Below are positions 42,805 through 50,996 of a stretch of DNA of 64,000 nucleotides, piece by piece. Source of the DNA: Comamonas sp. KCTC 72670. GTDB lineage: Bacteria; Myxococcota; Myxococcia; Myxococcales; Myxococcaceae. Within the stretch, counting starts at the first letter, position 1, and every line of letters begins with the position of its first letter. Location: contig BNCN01000005.1 in NCBI GenBank assembly GCA_014656495.1, positions 124,001-188,000 of the forward strand, in the 5' to 3' direction. A program made the translations under genes and the position numbers. The notes below the pieces were generated by a model, which saw only the letters and a list, made by a program, of their open reading frames with translations, ran no database searches and was not told the origin of the DNA.

Positions 42805-43443
42805 TCAGTAGGGCCGCTGTCCCACCCAATTGCCCGGCGGCGCGTAGTTGCACACCCAGAGCTGCCACGTGGGGAACTGCGCGCCGAAGGGCGAGTTCTT
42901 GTCGCACATGACGGTGGCGCAGCCCACGGACACCGTCTTGCGCCACACCACCTGGGTGTAGTGGCCGCACACCTTGCCCTTCGTGCAGGTGTTGCGGCGG
43001 TAGTCGTAGTCCGCGGACTCGTCCGCCCAGCTCTTCACCACCTGGGACGTGTTCCAGGCGCCGGGCGTGGCGGCGGCGAGGTTCTCGCCGAAGTCGCCCC
43101 GGTCCGGGTTGTGCTCGAAGCGGCAGGCCTTCGCCCAGGACGCCGCCTTGCGCTCGGCCTCGGTGGACCAGACGAGCGGCGGCAGCGGGGGCTTGGGCGC
43201 GGGCCGGACCCCGGTGCGCGCCAGGTTGTGCGCGGTCACCATGTCCCGCGAGAAGTCCTTCGCGGAGGGCAGGGCGGCGCGAGGCTCCGGGGCGGCCTGC
43301 TTGGGTTTGGCGGAGGCGGACGCGGGCTGCCGGCTTTGCGCCACCTGACGGCGGCCCTGGGCCTTGGAGCCGCCTGTGCAGCCGAGCAGCGGCAGCAGGA
43401 GGGCGAGCGCGGACCAGCGGGAGACACGGGGCAGGGGAGGCAT
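42805..43443 (-). CDS. CAP-domain (SCP/PR-1) lipoprotein B
   Basis: ATG 43443 opens a lipoprotein signal (MPPLPRVSRWSALALLLPL, lipobox LLGC). After a Lys/Ala/Pro-rich linker the CAP domain shows VTAHNLARTGV, GDFGENLAAATPG, VCGHYTQVVWRKTVSVGC and WVCNYAPPGNWVGQRPY. It is a tandem paralogue of the gene just downstream, about 105 bp away, with a conserved catalytic-like core and different linker, so they probably arose by duplication. 212 residues. Confidence 0.9.
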   Translation of the reverse strand: MPPLPRVSRWSALALLLPLLGCTGGSKAQGRRQVAQSRQPASASAKPKQAAPEPRAALPSAKDFSRDMVTAHNLARTGVRPAPKPPLPPLVWSTEAERKAASWAKACRFEHNPDRGDFGENLAAATPGAWNTSQVVKSWADESADYDYRRNTCTKGKVCGHYTQVVWRKTVSVGCATVMCDKNSPFGAQFPTWQLWVCNYAPPGNWVGQRPY

Positions 43444-43555
43444 GGGGGCGATGATGCGCCAGGACGCCCGCTCATGCATGGGAAGCGTGCGCGGCGGGCG
43501 AGGCGCGCGGTGGGCCGCCCGCTCGCCTGCTCCGCCGCGCACGGTGAGGCTGGCG

Positions 43556-44896
43556 CTACACGAGGCCGGCCAGGGGGCCGGTGCCGTCGTCACCGAAGGT
43601 GGTGACGTTGGGCACGCCCATGGCCTGCATCAGGTAGATGTACAGGTTGGCCAGCGGGTCCTTCTGGTAGCGGATGTGCCGGCCCGGCGTGAGCGCGCCG
43701 CCGCCCTTGCCCGCCAGGATGATGGGCAGGTCGATGTGGTTGTGCGAGTCGCCGTCGCCCACCTCGCTGGAGAAGTAGACGATGGAGTTGTCCAGCAGCG
43801 ACATGCCGTTCACCTCGATGACCGACTTCATGCGCTCCAGCAGGTACTGGAGGAGCGTCACTTCCCACCGGTCGATGGTGGCGAGCGCGTCGTAGTTGGA
43901 CTGCACCTTCTGGTGGTGCGAGTACGTGTGGTGGCCGCCGCTGAGCCCCAGGAAGGGGTAGACCTTGTTGGCGCGCGCGTTGGCCAGCATGAACGTGGCC
44001 ACGCGGGTGAGGTCACACTGGAAGGCGAGCACGATGAGGTCCATCATCGCCTTCGTCTTCGCGGTGGGGTCCTCCGTCACGGGCGGCGCCACGCCCGGCG
44101 CGCAGGTCGCGGCCGGCACGGTGACGTCCTCCACCTGCTTCTCCAGCTCCCGGACGCTGGCGAAGTACTCCTCCAGCTTCTGCAGGTCGGCGGTGCCCAG
44201 CTGCCCCTGCAGCGCGGTGGCGTCGTCACGCACGACGTCGATGATGCTCTTGCCGTAGGCGCGGCGCTTCGCGATCTGCGCCGCCGTCTCGCCGGGGATT
44301 CCGCCCGCGAAGAGGCGGTCGAAGGCGGCCTGGGCGCTGGTCTCCTTGGCCACGGGCGTCCGGGGCCCGGACCAGGCGATGTTGTTGGCGTACGGGCACG
44401 CGTAGCCGGAGTCGCAGTTGCCGATGCCGCGGCCCGCGTCGATGCCCAGCTCCATGGACGGGTAGCGGGTGGCCCGGCTCGCCGCCAGGTGGTTGGCGAT
44501 GACCTGGTCCATGGAGATGCCCACCCGGAGGTTGGTGCCCTCCGTCTTGAAGACCTTGGCGCAGCTCAGGAAGGCGCCCGTGGCGGCGGCATGGTGGCCG
44601 TCGCCGTCCGGATAGGCGGGCATGTTCGCCAGCCCCGAGACGACCAGCAGGTCGTTCTTCACCGCCGCCAGCGGCTCCAGCGTGGGCGTCAGCTCCCACA
44701 TGGGGCCCTCCGTCTTGGGCGTCCACTTCTGCATGTGGATGCCGTTGGGCGTGTAGAAGACGGCGAGCCTGCGAGGCACGTCGCCCGGTGCGCCGTGCGC
44801 GGTGCGCGGCAGCATCTGCTCCAGCAGGGGGAGCGCCATCAAGGCGCCCGTTCCCCGCAGGACGGTCCTTCGCGACAGTCTGAATTTCTTGCTCAT
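43556..44896 (-). CDS. DUF1552 protein with Tat signal
   Basis: 446 residues from ATG 44896, starting inside the stop of the DUF1592 gene (ATGA). The N-terminus LSRRTVLRGTGALMALPLL is a twin-arginine export signal. The rest matches DUF1552: FYTPNGIHMQKWTP, LVVSGLANMPAYPDGDGHHA, GGHHTYSHH and YFSSEVGDGDSHNHIDLPII. The fold is related to the sulfatase/alkaline phosphatase group, and export in folded form suggests a cofactor. The DUF1592-DUF1552 pair recurs in myxobacteria and planctomycetes, but its reaction is unknown. Confidence 0.9.
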   Translation of the reverse strand: MSKKFRLSRRTVLRGTGALMALPLLEQMLPRTAHGAPGDVPRRLAVFYTPNGIHMQKWTPKTEGPMWELTPTLEPLAAVKNDLLVVSGLANMPAYPDGDGHHAAATGAFLSCAKVFKTEGTNLRVGISMDQVIANHLAASRATRYPSMELGIDAGRGIGNCDSGYACPYANNIAWSGPRTPVAKETSAQAAFDRLFAGGIPGETAAQIAKRRAYGKSIIDVVRDDATALQGQLGTADLQKLEEYFASVRELEKQVEDVTVPAATCAPGVAPPVTEDPTAKTKAMMDLIVLAFQCDLTRVATFMLANARANKVYPFLGLSGGHHTYSHHQKVQSNYDALATIDRWEVTLLQYLLERMKSVIEVNGMSLLDNSIVYFSSEVGDGDSHNHIDLPIILAGKGGGALTPGRHIRYQKDPLANLYIYLMQAMGVPNVTTFGDDGTGPLAGLV

Positions 44897-46584
44897 GGCG
44901 TCTGCTCCTCCTCGGCGCCACGCTGCGTGAAGTGGCTGCTCGAGACGATGCTGAGGACGTAGTCGACGAGCCGCCCACCGCGGGCCTCGGCCTTGCCGGC
45001 GATCTCCTTCACCGCGCAGTGGTCCGCCTCACCGATGCCACGGCCCGTGGCGTAGGTGAGCATGTGCTCGGTCATGCAGTTGGTCAGCTTCGGTTCTTCC
45101 TTCAGGTAGCGCTGCGTGTCGCCGACGCCCGCGAGGATGTGTCCGTCAGGCATGTCACCCGTGGCGTCCACGGGCGCGCCGCTGACCTCCTGGAGCCGCC
45201 ACCGGCCAATGGGGTCGAAGTTCTCCATGGACAGGCCCAGCGGGTCCATCAACCGGTGGCAGCCCTGGCACGCCGGCGCGCTGCGGTGGAGCGCCATGCG
45301 CTCCTTCATCGTCATGTTCGGCGTGATGGGCGGCGGCAGGTTCTCCACGTCCGGAGGCGGAGGCGGAGGCGCCGAGCAGAGGAGCTGCTCCAGCACCCAG
45401 ACGCCGCGCTGCACCGGCGAGGTCCGGTCCGGATTGGAGGTGACGGTGAGCAGCGAGCCCTTGCCGAAGATGCCGCTGCGCTCCGGGTGGCCGGTGAGCT
45501 CCACGCGCACGTGCGTGGGGCTGCCGGGCAGCGGCAGGCCGTAGTGGGCGGCCAGCGCGTCATTCACATAGGTGAACGGCGCGTCGATGAGGTCCTTCAG
45601 CTTGTGGTCGCCGGTGACGAACTCCGCGAAGAAGAGCTCCGTCTCCGTGCGCATGGCGGCGCGCAGCTCCTCGTTGAACGCGCCATACAGCGTGGCGTCC
45701 GGCGTCGCCGTGCCCAGCGCGCGGGTGAAGAGCCACTGGCCGGCGAAGTTCTCCACCAGCGCCCGGGCCTTCGGGTCCGCGAGCATGCGCCGCACCTGGG
45801 CCTCCACCTCCACGGGGTCGCTCAGCTTCCCCGCATCCGCGGCGGCGAAGAGCGCGTCGTCGGGCATGCTGCTCCACAGGAAGTAGGAGAGCCGCGTGGC
45901 CAGCTCGTGGTTGTCCAGCGTGTACGGCTCCGTGCTCCCGGGCGGCGCGTTCTTCTCCACCCGGAAGAGGAAGTGCGGCGACACCAGCACCGAGCGCAGG
46001 GCCAGCCGCACGCCCGCGTCGGGTGGGTCCGCGTGCTGCCGCGCCAGGTCGACGAAGGTCATCAGCTTGTCGACCTCGGCCTGCTGCACGGGCCGGCGCC
46101 AGGCGCGGCGGGCGAAGTTGGAGAGGATTTCGTTTGCGCAGGGCGCCGGGTTGAGCGGGTCCAGCGCGCACGTATTGAAGACGCCCCGCGTCCAGGCGTC
46201 GTTCACCAGTCTCTCCGCGGCGGTGGAGTACTTCTCCATCAGCAGCGGCGACAACGACAGCACGTCCGCGATGTTGTCGAAGCCGTACCCGTGGTCGTCG
46301 ATGGGGAAGTCGTTGGCCGGCTGGGTGGTGTCTCCCAGCAGGTCTCTCACCGTGGCGTTGTACTCCGCGCGGTTGAGGCGGTGGAGGGTGACGCGGCCTG
46401 GCTTCGAGGCCGCGCTCTCACACTCGCCCGCCGGCGGCGGAACGGTCTCCGGTGGATTCGGTTCGTTTGGCACCTCCTCGCCGGGATTGACCCGGGCGAT
46501 GGGTTCGTCATCGGTGCAGCTGGTCACCATCAGGGCGAAACTCGCACTCGCCAGGAGGAACCAGCCCCCTCTTCGTCGATGCAT
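44893..46584 (-). CDS. DUF1592/DUF1588/DUF1585-type protein with heme motif
   Basis: ATG 46584 starts a lipoprotein-like signal (MHRRRGGWFLLASASFALM, Cys in VTSC); the frame runs to 46614. In 563 residues the family modules follow in order: HRLNRAEYNATVRDLLGD (DUF1587), HFLFRVEKNA and YTLDNHELATRLSYFLWSSM (DUF1595/1592), RTSPVQRGVWVLEQLLC (DUF1588) and a DUF1585 tail. A CQGCH heme-type motif occurs near residue 435. It is the first gene of a two-gene operon with the DUF1552 protein and probably acts with it in the envelope. Confidence 0.9.
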   Translation of the reverse strand: MHRRRGGWFLLASASFALMVTSCTDDEPIARVNPGEEVPNEPNPPETVPPPAGECESAASKPGRVTLHRLNRAEYNATVRDLLGDTTQPANDFPIDDHGYGFDNIADVLSLSPLLMEKYSTAAERLVNDAWTRGVFNTCALDPLNPAPCANEILSNFARRAWRRPVQQAEVDKLMTFVDLARQHADPPDAGVRLALRSVLVSPHFLFRVEKNAPPGSTEPYTLDNHELATRLSYFLWSSMPDDALFAAADAGKLSDPVEVEAQVRRMLADPKARALVENFAGQWLFTRALGTATPDATLYGAFNEELRAAMRTETELFFAEFVTGDHKLKDLIDAPFTYVNDALAAHYGLPLPGSPTHVRVELTGHPERSGIFGKGSLLTVTSNPDRTSPVQRGVWVLEQLLCSAPPPPPPDVENLPPPITPNMTMKERMALHRSAPACQGCHRLMDPLGLSMENFDPIGRWRLQEVSGAPVDATGDMPDGHILAGVGDTQRYLKEEPKLTNCMTEHMLTYATGRGIGEADHCAVKEIAGKAEARGGRLVDYVLSIVSSSHFTQRGAEEEQTP

Positions 46585-46947
46585 GGGTGTCACGTCGGCT
46601 ACCCCCCTCCACACTGCCCCATACGAAGCCGGGACAGCCGGAGCCGTAGCAAGGTGCTCTCCAACCAGGCCCGTGGGATGCCGAACCCTGGGGACGTTTC
46701 CGGGGGCCGGCGGGCGTTGGCTACCGAGTGACGCGCGGGAAGAAGATGGGCACGGCTGGGTAGTGAAATTCCCGGTGCGGGTAGTCCGGGCGGACGGCGG
46801 GCGAGCGGCGGGGAGCGCCTGGCTTCACCCCGCGCTTTCGGGGCGCTCCCGCGCCAATGTGTTGGAGTCTTGCCAACATATCAGCCAAGCAGGCGACGGA
46901 TTGACAGGAGCGCGGCAATCGGTGATGACCCCGCACACGGAGTCACC
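46585..46947. other. Intergenic region with two inverted repeats
   Basis: The 363-bp gap separates the DUF1592 operon from the reductase operon. GGGAGCGCC (46811-46819) and GGCGCTCCC (46842-46850) can form a 9-bp stem. TGTTGG-N7-CCAACA occupies 46860-46878 and could be an operator. TTGACA at 46901-46906 could be a -35 element, but the hexamer 17 bases on (GATGAC) is a poor -10. Confidence 0.45.
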
Positions 46948-47037
46948 TTGAAGTTCGAAAACCTCAGCGCGAAGTCCGTCGGCGAGTCCCCGTCGTCGAC
47001 CGTGAACTGGGATTTCGCAGCGAAGAAGCAGGACTGA
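46948..47037 (+). CDS. Possible 29-residue peptide upstream of the reductase
   Basis: TTG 46948 is preceded by GGAG (46938-46941) at six bases. The frame ends at TGA 47035-47037, three bases before the reductase ATG. The peptide (LKFENLSAKSVGESPSSTV, then NWDFAAKKQD) has balanced composition and lacks the Arg/Ala/Gly excess of non-coding frames here. It could be a small protein or a translated leader that couples to the reductase. I do not recognise it. Confidence 0.45.
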   Translation: MKFENLSAKSVGESPSSTVNWDFAAKKQD

Positions 47038-47040
47038 CCC

Positions 47041-47790
47041 ATGGCCACTGGTTTCACGACCGAGCGTGTACTCTCGGTGCAGCACTGGTCCGACCGTCTC
47101 TTCTCCATCGTTTGCACGCGCGACAGCGGCTTCCGATTCCAGAACGGTCAATTCGTGATGATGGGCCTCGAGGTCGAAGGCCGCCCGCTCATGCGCGCGT
47201 ACTCGATGGCGAGCGCGAACTACGACGACACGCTCGAGTTCTACTCCATCAAGCTGCAGGACGGCCCGCTGACCTCCCGGCTGCAGAAGGTGGCGCCGGG
47301 CGACTCCCTGCTCGTGGGCACGAAGGCGGTGGGCACGCTCACCGTCGCGAACCTCCGGCCGGGCAAGCACTTGTGGATGCTCGCCACGGGCACCGGGCTC
47401 GCGCCGTTCCTGAGCATGGTGAAGGACCCGGAGACCTACGAGCGCTTCGAGCACGTCACCGTGGTGCACGGCTGCCGCCACATCGCCGACCTGTCGTTCT
47501 CCAAGTTCTTCGAGGAGCAGCTGCCCAACGACCCGTACCTGGGTGAGCTGGTGAAGGGGAAGCTGACCTACCACCCGACCGTCACGCGCGAGCCGTTCCG
47601 CAACCGGGGCCGCATCACCGACCTGCTGCGCGCCAAGCCGCTCTCTCCGGAGCACGACCGCGTGGTCATCTGCGGCAGCCACGAGATGATCAAGGAGACC
47701 GCGTCCATTCTCGAAAGCGGCGGCTTCCAGGAAGGCGACTCGCACGAGCGCGGCGACTTCCTCATCGAGAAGGCCTTCGTCAGCCGCTGA
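47041..47790 (+). CDS. fpr: Ferredoxin-NADP reductase
   Basis: 249 residues from ATG 47041. The FAD domain shows FQNGQFVMMGLEVEG and RAYSMASANYDDTLEFYS, the NADP domain LATGTGLAPFLSMVKDPETY and VVICGSHEMIKETAS, and the protein ends EKAFVSR. It matches the bacterial FPR family, which passes electrons between NADPH and ferredoxin or flavodoxin. It could supply Rieske enzymes such as that at 21963-23144, but this is not shown by position. Confidence 0.93.
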   Translation: MATGFTTERVLSVQHWSDRLFSIVCTRDSGFRFQNGQFVMMGLEVEGRPLMRAYSMASANYDDTLEFYSIKLQDGPLTSRLQKVAPGDSLLVGTKAVGTLTVANLRPGKHLWMLATGTGLAPFLSMVKDPETYERFEHVTVVHGCRHIADLSFSKFFEEQLPNDPYLGELVKGKLTYHPTVTREPFRNRGRITDLLRAKPLSPEHDRVVICGSHEMIKETASILESGGFQEGDSHERGDFLIEKAFVSR

Positions 47791-47811
47791 AGCCGCATGC
47801 GGCTTCGCCCC

Positions 47812-47848
47812 GTGGCCCCAGCGCCCCCGAAAGAGGGCCTGGGGCCAC
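47812..47848. terminator. Hairpin between convergent genes
   Basis: GTGGCCCCAG and CTGGGGCCAC form a perfect 10-bp stem with a 17-base loop between the reductase and the M3 peptidase, which converge. A 14-bp palindrome AGCCGCATGCGGCT (47791-47804) directly follows the reductase stop. No T-run follows either. Confidence 0.6.
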
Positions 47849-47860
47849 TGTGCTTTCAGG

Positions 47861-49924
47861 CTACTTCCCGTCGAGGTACGCGCGGTACGCGTCGAAGCCG
47901 TACTCCCGGCCCAGGAAGTCCTTCACCAGCTCGGCGGCGGGCTTGGAGCCGCCGGGCTCCAGGACGGTGCGGCGGTACTTCATCGCCGTCTCCCGGTCCA
48001 GGAAGCCCTTCTTCTGGAACTCGGCCTCCAGGTCCTTCGCGATGACGGACGACCAGAGGTACGTGTAGTACGCGGCCGAGTAGCCATCCAGGTGCCCGAA
48101 GGCGACCTCGAAGTGCGTGCCGTCGCGGTGCTCGTGCTTGAAGGGGCTGAGCTTGTTCTGCAGCGCCACCAGGGCCTGCGTGGTGTCGAAGCCGGGCTCG
48201 CGCGAGTAGTAGTCCAGGCTCACCGCGGACAGGAAGAGCTGGCGCCGGGCCCACAGCCCCTGGCCGAACTCCTTGGACGCGCGGAGCTTCTCCACCATCT
48301 CCGCGGGGATGGGCTCGTTCGTCTGGTGGTGCCTGGCGAACTCCTTGAGCACCTCCGGGTTGCCGGCCCACTGCTGGAGCAGCATGGACGGCGTCTCCAC
48401 GAAGTCCCACTCCACGCGCGTGCCCGCGATGCCCGCCCACTTCAGGTGGCCACCGAAGACGGCGTGCAGCAGGTGGCCGAACTCGTGGAAGAAGGTCTCC
48501 ACCTCGTCGTGCGTCATCAGCTCGCCGGGGCGGGCGAAGTTGCACACCAGCGCGGCCTCCGGGTAGCGCTTGCCGGCCTGACCCGCGACGAGGTCGAACT
48601 GCGCCGCGTGCTTGTACTTGTCGTCCCGCGGGTGCATGTCCAGGTAGATGCGGCCCAGCAGCGTGTCGCCGTCGAACACGTCGAAGGTCTCCACCTCCCG
48701 CTGCCACACCCGCGCGCCCTTCACGGGCCGGTAGGTGATGCCCCAGATGCGCGAGGTGATGTCCATCACCCCCGCCTTCACGCGGCCGTACTCGAAGTAG
48801 GGCCGCACGGCCTGCGAGTCGAAGCTGAACTGCTCGGCGCGCAGCCGGTCCTCGTAGAAGTCCTGGTCCCAGGGCTCCAGCACCTTGGCGCCGCGCACGT
48901 CCTTCTGCTTGCGCGCCAGCAGCTGGGCGTACTCCTTCTTCGCGCGGGCCTCGGTGGCGCCGCCCAGCCGGTCGATGAAGTCCGCCGCCGCCTGCTGCGT
49001 GCGCGTCATCTTCGTCTCGGTGGTGTACGCGGCCCAGCTGTCATAGCCCAGCAGCGTGGCCAGCTCGTGGCGCTTCGCGATGAGCTGCGCCAGCACGTCC
49101 TGGTTGGCCGGGTACGCGCGCTGGCGGTAGGTGCGCCACAGCTTCTCGCGCGCCTTCGCGTTCTTCGCGTACGTCATGAACGGGAAGTAGTCCGGGTAGT
49201 TGGTGGTGATGACCACCAGCCCGTCCACGCCCGCCGGGTGCGCCTGGCGGTAGTCCTCCGGCAGACCGTCCAGCTCGGCGGGCTTGAAGGTGGCCTTGCG
49301 GACGTCCTCGGCGATGTTCTTGCTGAACTGCTGCCCCAGCTTGAGCAGCTCCTCGTTGAGCGACTTCACCTTGGCGCGGGTGGCGTCGTCACGGTCCACG
49401 CCCGCGCGGCGGAAGTCGAGCAGCGCGCGCTCCATCCAGTACTTCGTCGCGCTGTCCGCGCCGGACAGGTCCACCGCGGCCAGCGCGTCATAGACGCCCC
49501 GGTCCTGGGACAGCTCCACGTTGGCGGAGTCAATGCGCTGCTCGCAGGCCCGCGCGGCGTCGCGGAAGGCCGCGTCCGGGTGCACCTCGCGCGCGAGGCT
49601 GGAGCGGTTGGCCGAGGCCAGCAGCGCGCCCAGGGCGTCGTCGTACGCGGCGAGCACGGCCTGCCCGTCCTTGCGCGCGTCCAGCGCCTTGATGGCGGCC
49701 ACCTGCTCGCGGGTGCGCGCGAGGTCCGCGTCACACGCGGCGGTGAAGTCCGCGAGCGGGCCGGACAGCACGCTGGCGCCTTCGGGCGCGGGCACGGGCT
49801 TGGGGGCGGGAGCCGCCTCGGGGGCGGGGGCCTGCTGCGCGGTGGGCTCGGGCGCGGCGGGGGTGTGCGTGCAGCCGGCCGACGCCAGGGCCGCGGAGAG
49901 GGTGAGGGCGCTCAGTCTCTTCAA
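47861..49924 (-). CDS. M3-family zinc metallopeptidase lipoprotein
   Basis: The start is TTG 49924, preceded by CGGAGGA, giving a signal of LKRLSALTLSAALASAGC with a lipobox. An ATG at about 49966 is in frame and would add a charged leader. After a Pro/Ala linker the 687-residue enzyme has the helical M3 fold. The zinc motif is FFHEFGHLLHAVFG, with ETPSMLLQQWAGN following it. It matches oligopeptidase A/thimet-type peptidases, which cut short peptides, and its lipoprotein signal places it in the envelope. Confidence 0.92.
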   Translation of the reverse strand: MKRLSALTLSAALASAGCTHTPAAPEPTAQQAPAPEAAPAPKPVPAPEGASVLSGPLADFTAACDADLARTREQVAAIKALDARKDGQAVLAAYDDALGALLASANRSSLAREVHPDAAFRDAARACEQRIDSANVELSQDRGVYDALAAVDLSGADSATKYWMERALLDFRRAGVDRDDATRAKVKSLNEELLKLGQQFSKNIAEDVRKATFKPAELDGLPEDYRQAHPAGVDGLVVITTNYPDYFPFMTYAKNAKAREKLWRTYRQRAYPANQDVLAQLIAKRHELATLLGYDSWAAYTTETKMTRTQQAAADFIDRLGGATEARAKKEYAQLLARKQKDVRGAKVLEPWDQDFYEDRLRAEQFSFDSQAVRPYFEYGRVKAGVMDITSRIWGITYRPVKGARVWQREVETFDVFDGDTLLGRIYLDMHPRDDKYKHAAQFDLVAGQAGKRYPEAALVCNFARPGELMTHDEVETFFHEFGHLLHAVFGGHLKWAGIAGTRVEWDFVETPSMLLQQWAGNPEVLKEFARHHQTNEPIPAEMVEKLRASKEFGQGLWARRQLFLSAVSLDYYSREPGFDTTQALVALQNKLSPFKHEHRDGTHFEVAFGHLDGYSAAYYTYLWSSVIAKDLEAEFQKKGFLDRETAMKYRRTVLEPGGSKPAAELVKDFLGREYGFDAYRAYLDGK

Positions 49925-50054
49925 GGGTGGGTTCCTCCGGGGTTCGTCACAACGTCGGAGCGTCATGCCACATCCGGCCCTCGTCCGCGCGGCGCAAGGG
50001 CCCCCCTTGCCCTCCGCTGTCGTCCATGACGACATCCGGCGGGAGGCCGCGCCG

Positions 50055-50876
50055 ATGACCGACGCTGAATGCGTGGAGTTGATGCAGTGGGCCGCGCCCC
50101 GCCTGCGCCTGCGCTGGGAGGGCTTCCGGCGCGTGAGAGGGCAGGTGTGCAAGCGCATCGGCCGCAGGCTGAGGTCGCTGGGCCTTCCGGACGCCGCGGC
50201 CTACCGCGCCCGCCTGGAGGCCGAGCTCGCGGAGTGGGAGGTGCTGGACGCGCTCTGCCGCGTCACCATCTCCCGTTTCTACCGGGACACGTGGGTCTTC
50301 GACCTGCTGGGCCACGGCTTGCTCCCCGCGCGCCTGGGGACGCTGCGCGAGCGGGGCGAGACGACGCTGCGCGTGTGGAGCGCGGGCTGCGCCTCCGGTG
50401 AGGAGGCCTACACGCTCTCCGTGATGTTCTGGCTGGGGCTCCAGCCGTACTTCCCCTCCGCGCGCCTGGAGCTGGTGGCCACCGACGCGGATGCGGCCCT
50501 GCTGGAGCGGGCCCGTCGTGGGTGCTACCCGCGTGGCTGTCTGCGGGAGCTCCCCGCGGAGTGGGTGGCGCGGGCGTTTCCCTCGGGAGGCGATGCGCCC
50601 TGTCTGGCGCAGGAGTACCGGCGGGGCATCGACTTCCTCGAACAGGACCTGCGCTCCGAGATGCCGGACGGCCCCTTCGACCTGGTGCTGTGCCGCAACG
50701 TCGCCTTCACCTACTTCGCGCCGCCGCTCCAGCGCGAGGTCCTCTCCCGGCTGGTGGCGCGGCTGGTGCCCGGCGGCGTGCTGGTGATTGGCGGCCGTGA
50801 GTCGCTCCCCGAGGGGGACTTCGGACTGAAGCGCGCCGGGGATTCGCGGTCCGTCTTCCTGCGGACAGTGCGCTGA
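50055..50876 (+). CDS. CheR-type methyltransferase
   Basis: ATG 50055 has GGGAGG eight bases before it. The 273-residue product has an N-terminal helical domain (GFRRVRGQVCKRIGRRLRSL, VTISRFYRDTWVF) and a SAM-binding domain (VWSAGCASGEEAYTLSVMF, LVATDADAALLERARRG, FDLVLCRNVAFTYF). CheR enzymes methylate glutamates of chemoreceptors. No receptor, CheA or CheB gene lies near, so it is an orphan that may act with a distant Che cluster or on another protein. Confidence 0.88.
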   Translation: MTDAECVELMQWAAPRLRLRWEGFRRVRGQVCKRIGRRLRSLGLPDAAAYRARLEAELAEWEVLDALCRVTISRFYRDTWVFDLLGHGLLPARLGTLRERGETTLRVWSAGCASGEEAYTLSVMFWLGLQPYFPSARLELVATDADAALLERARRGCYPRGCLRELPAEWVARAFPSGGDAPCLAQEYRRGIDFLEQDLRSEMPDGPFDLVLCRNVAFTYFAPPLQREVLSRLVARLVPGGVLVIGGRESLPEGDFGLKRAGDSRSVFLRTVR

Positions 50877-50996
50877 GACTCGCGTCCCCTATCGGCGAAG
50901 CCGGTGGGTGCGAGCATTCCGCGTCGCCGGTCCGTGTTCCCGCCTCGCCGTGAGCGGGTGGGGCGCCTCCGGACCGTTCCTGGCCGGAGGGAGCCG

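Noticed and set aside
44932..46731. 599-codon plus-strand open frame opposite the DUF1592 gene
   Set aside because: Antisense shadow; the minus strand carries recognisable DUF1587-1595 motifs and a signal peptide.
48092..50029. 645-codon plus-strand open frame opposite the M3 peptidase
   Set aside because: Val/Arg/Leu/Gly-rich with no motif; the peptidase with HEFGH on the other strand explains the coding signal.
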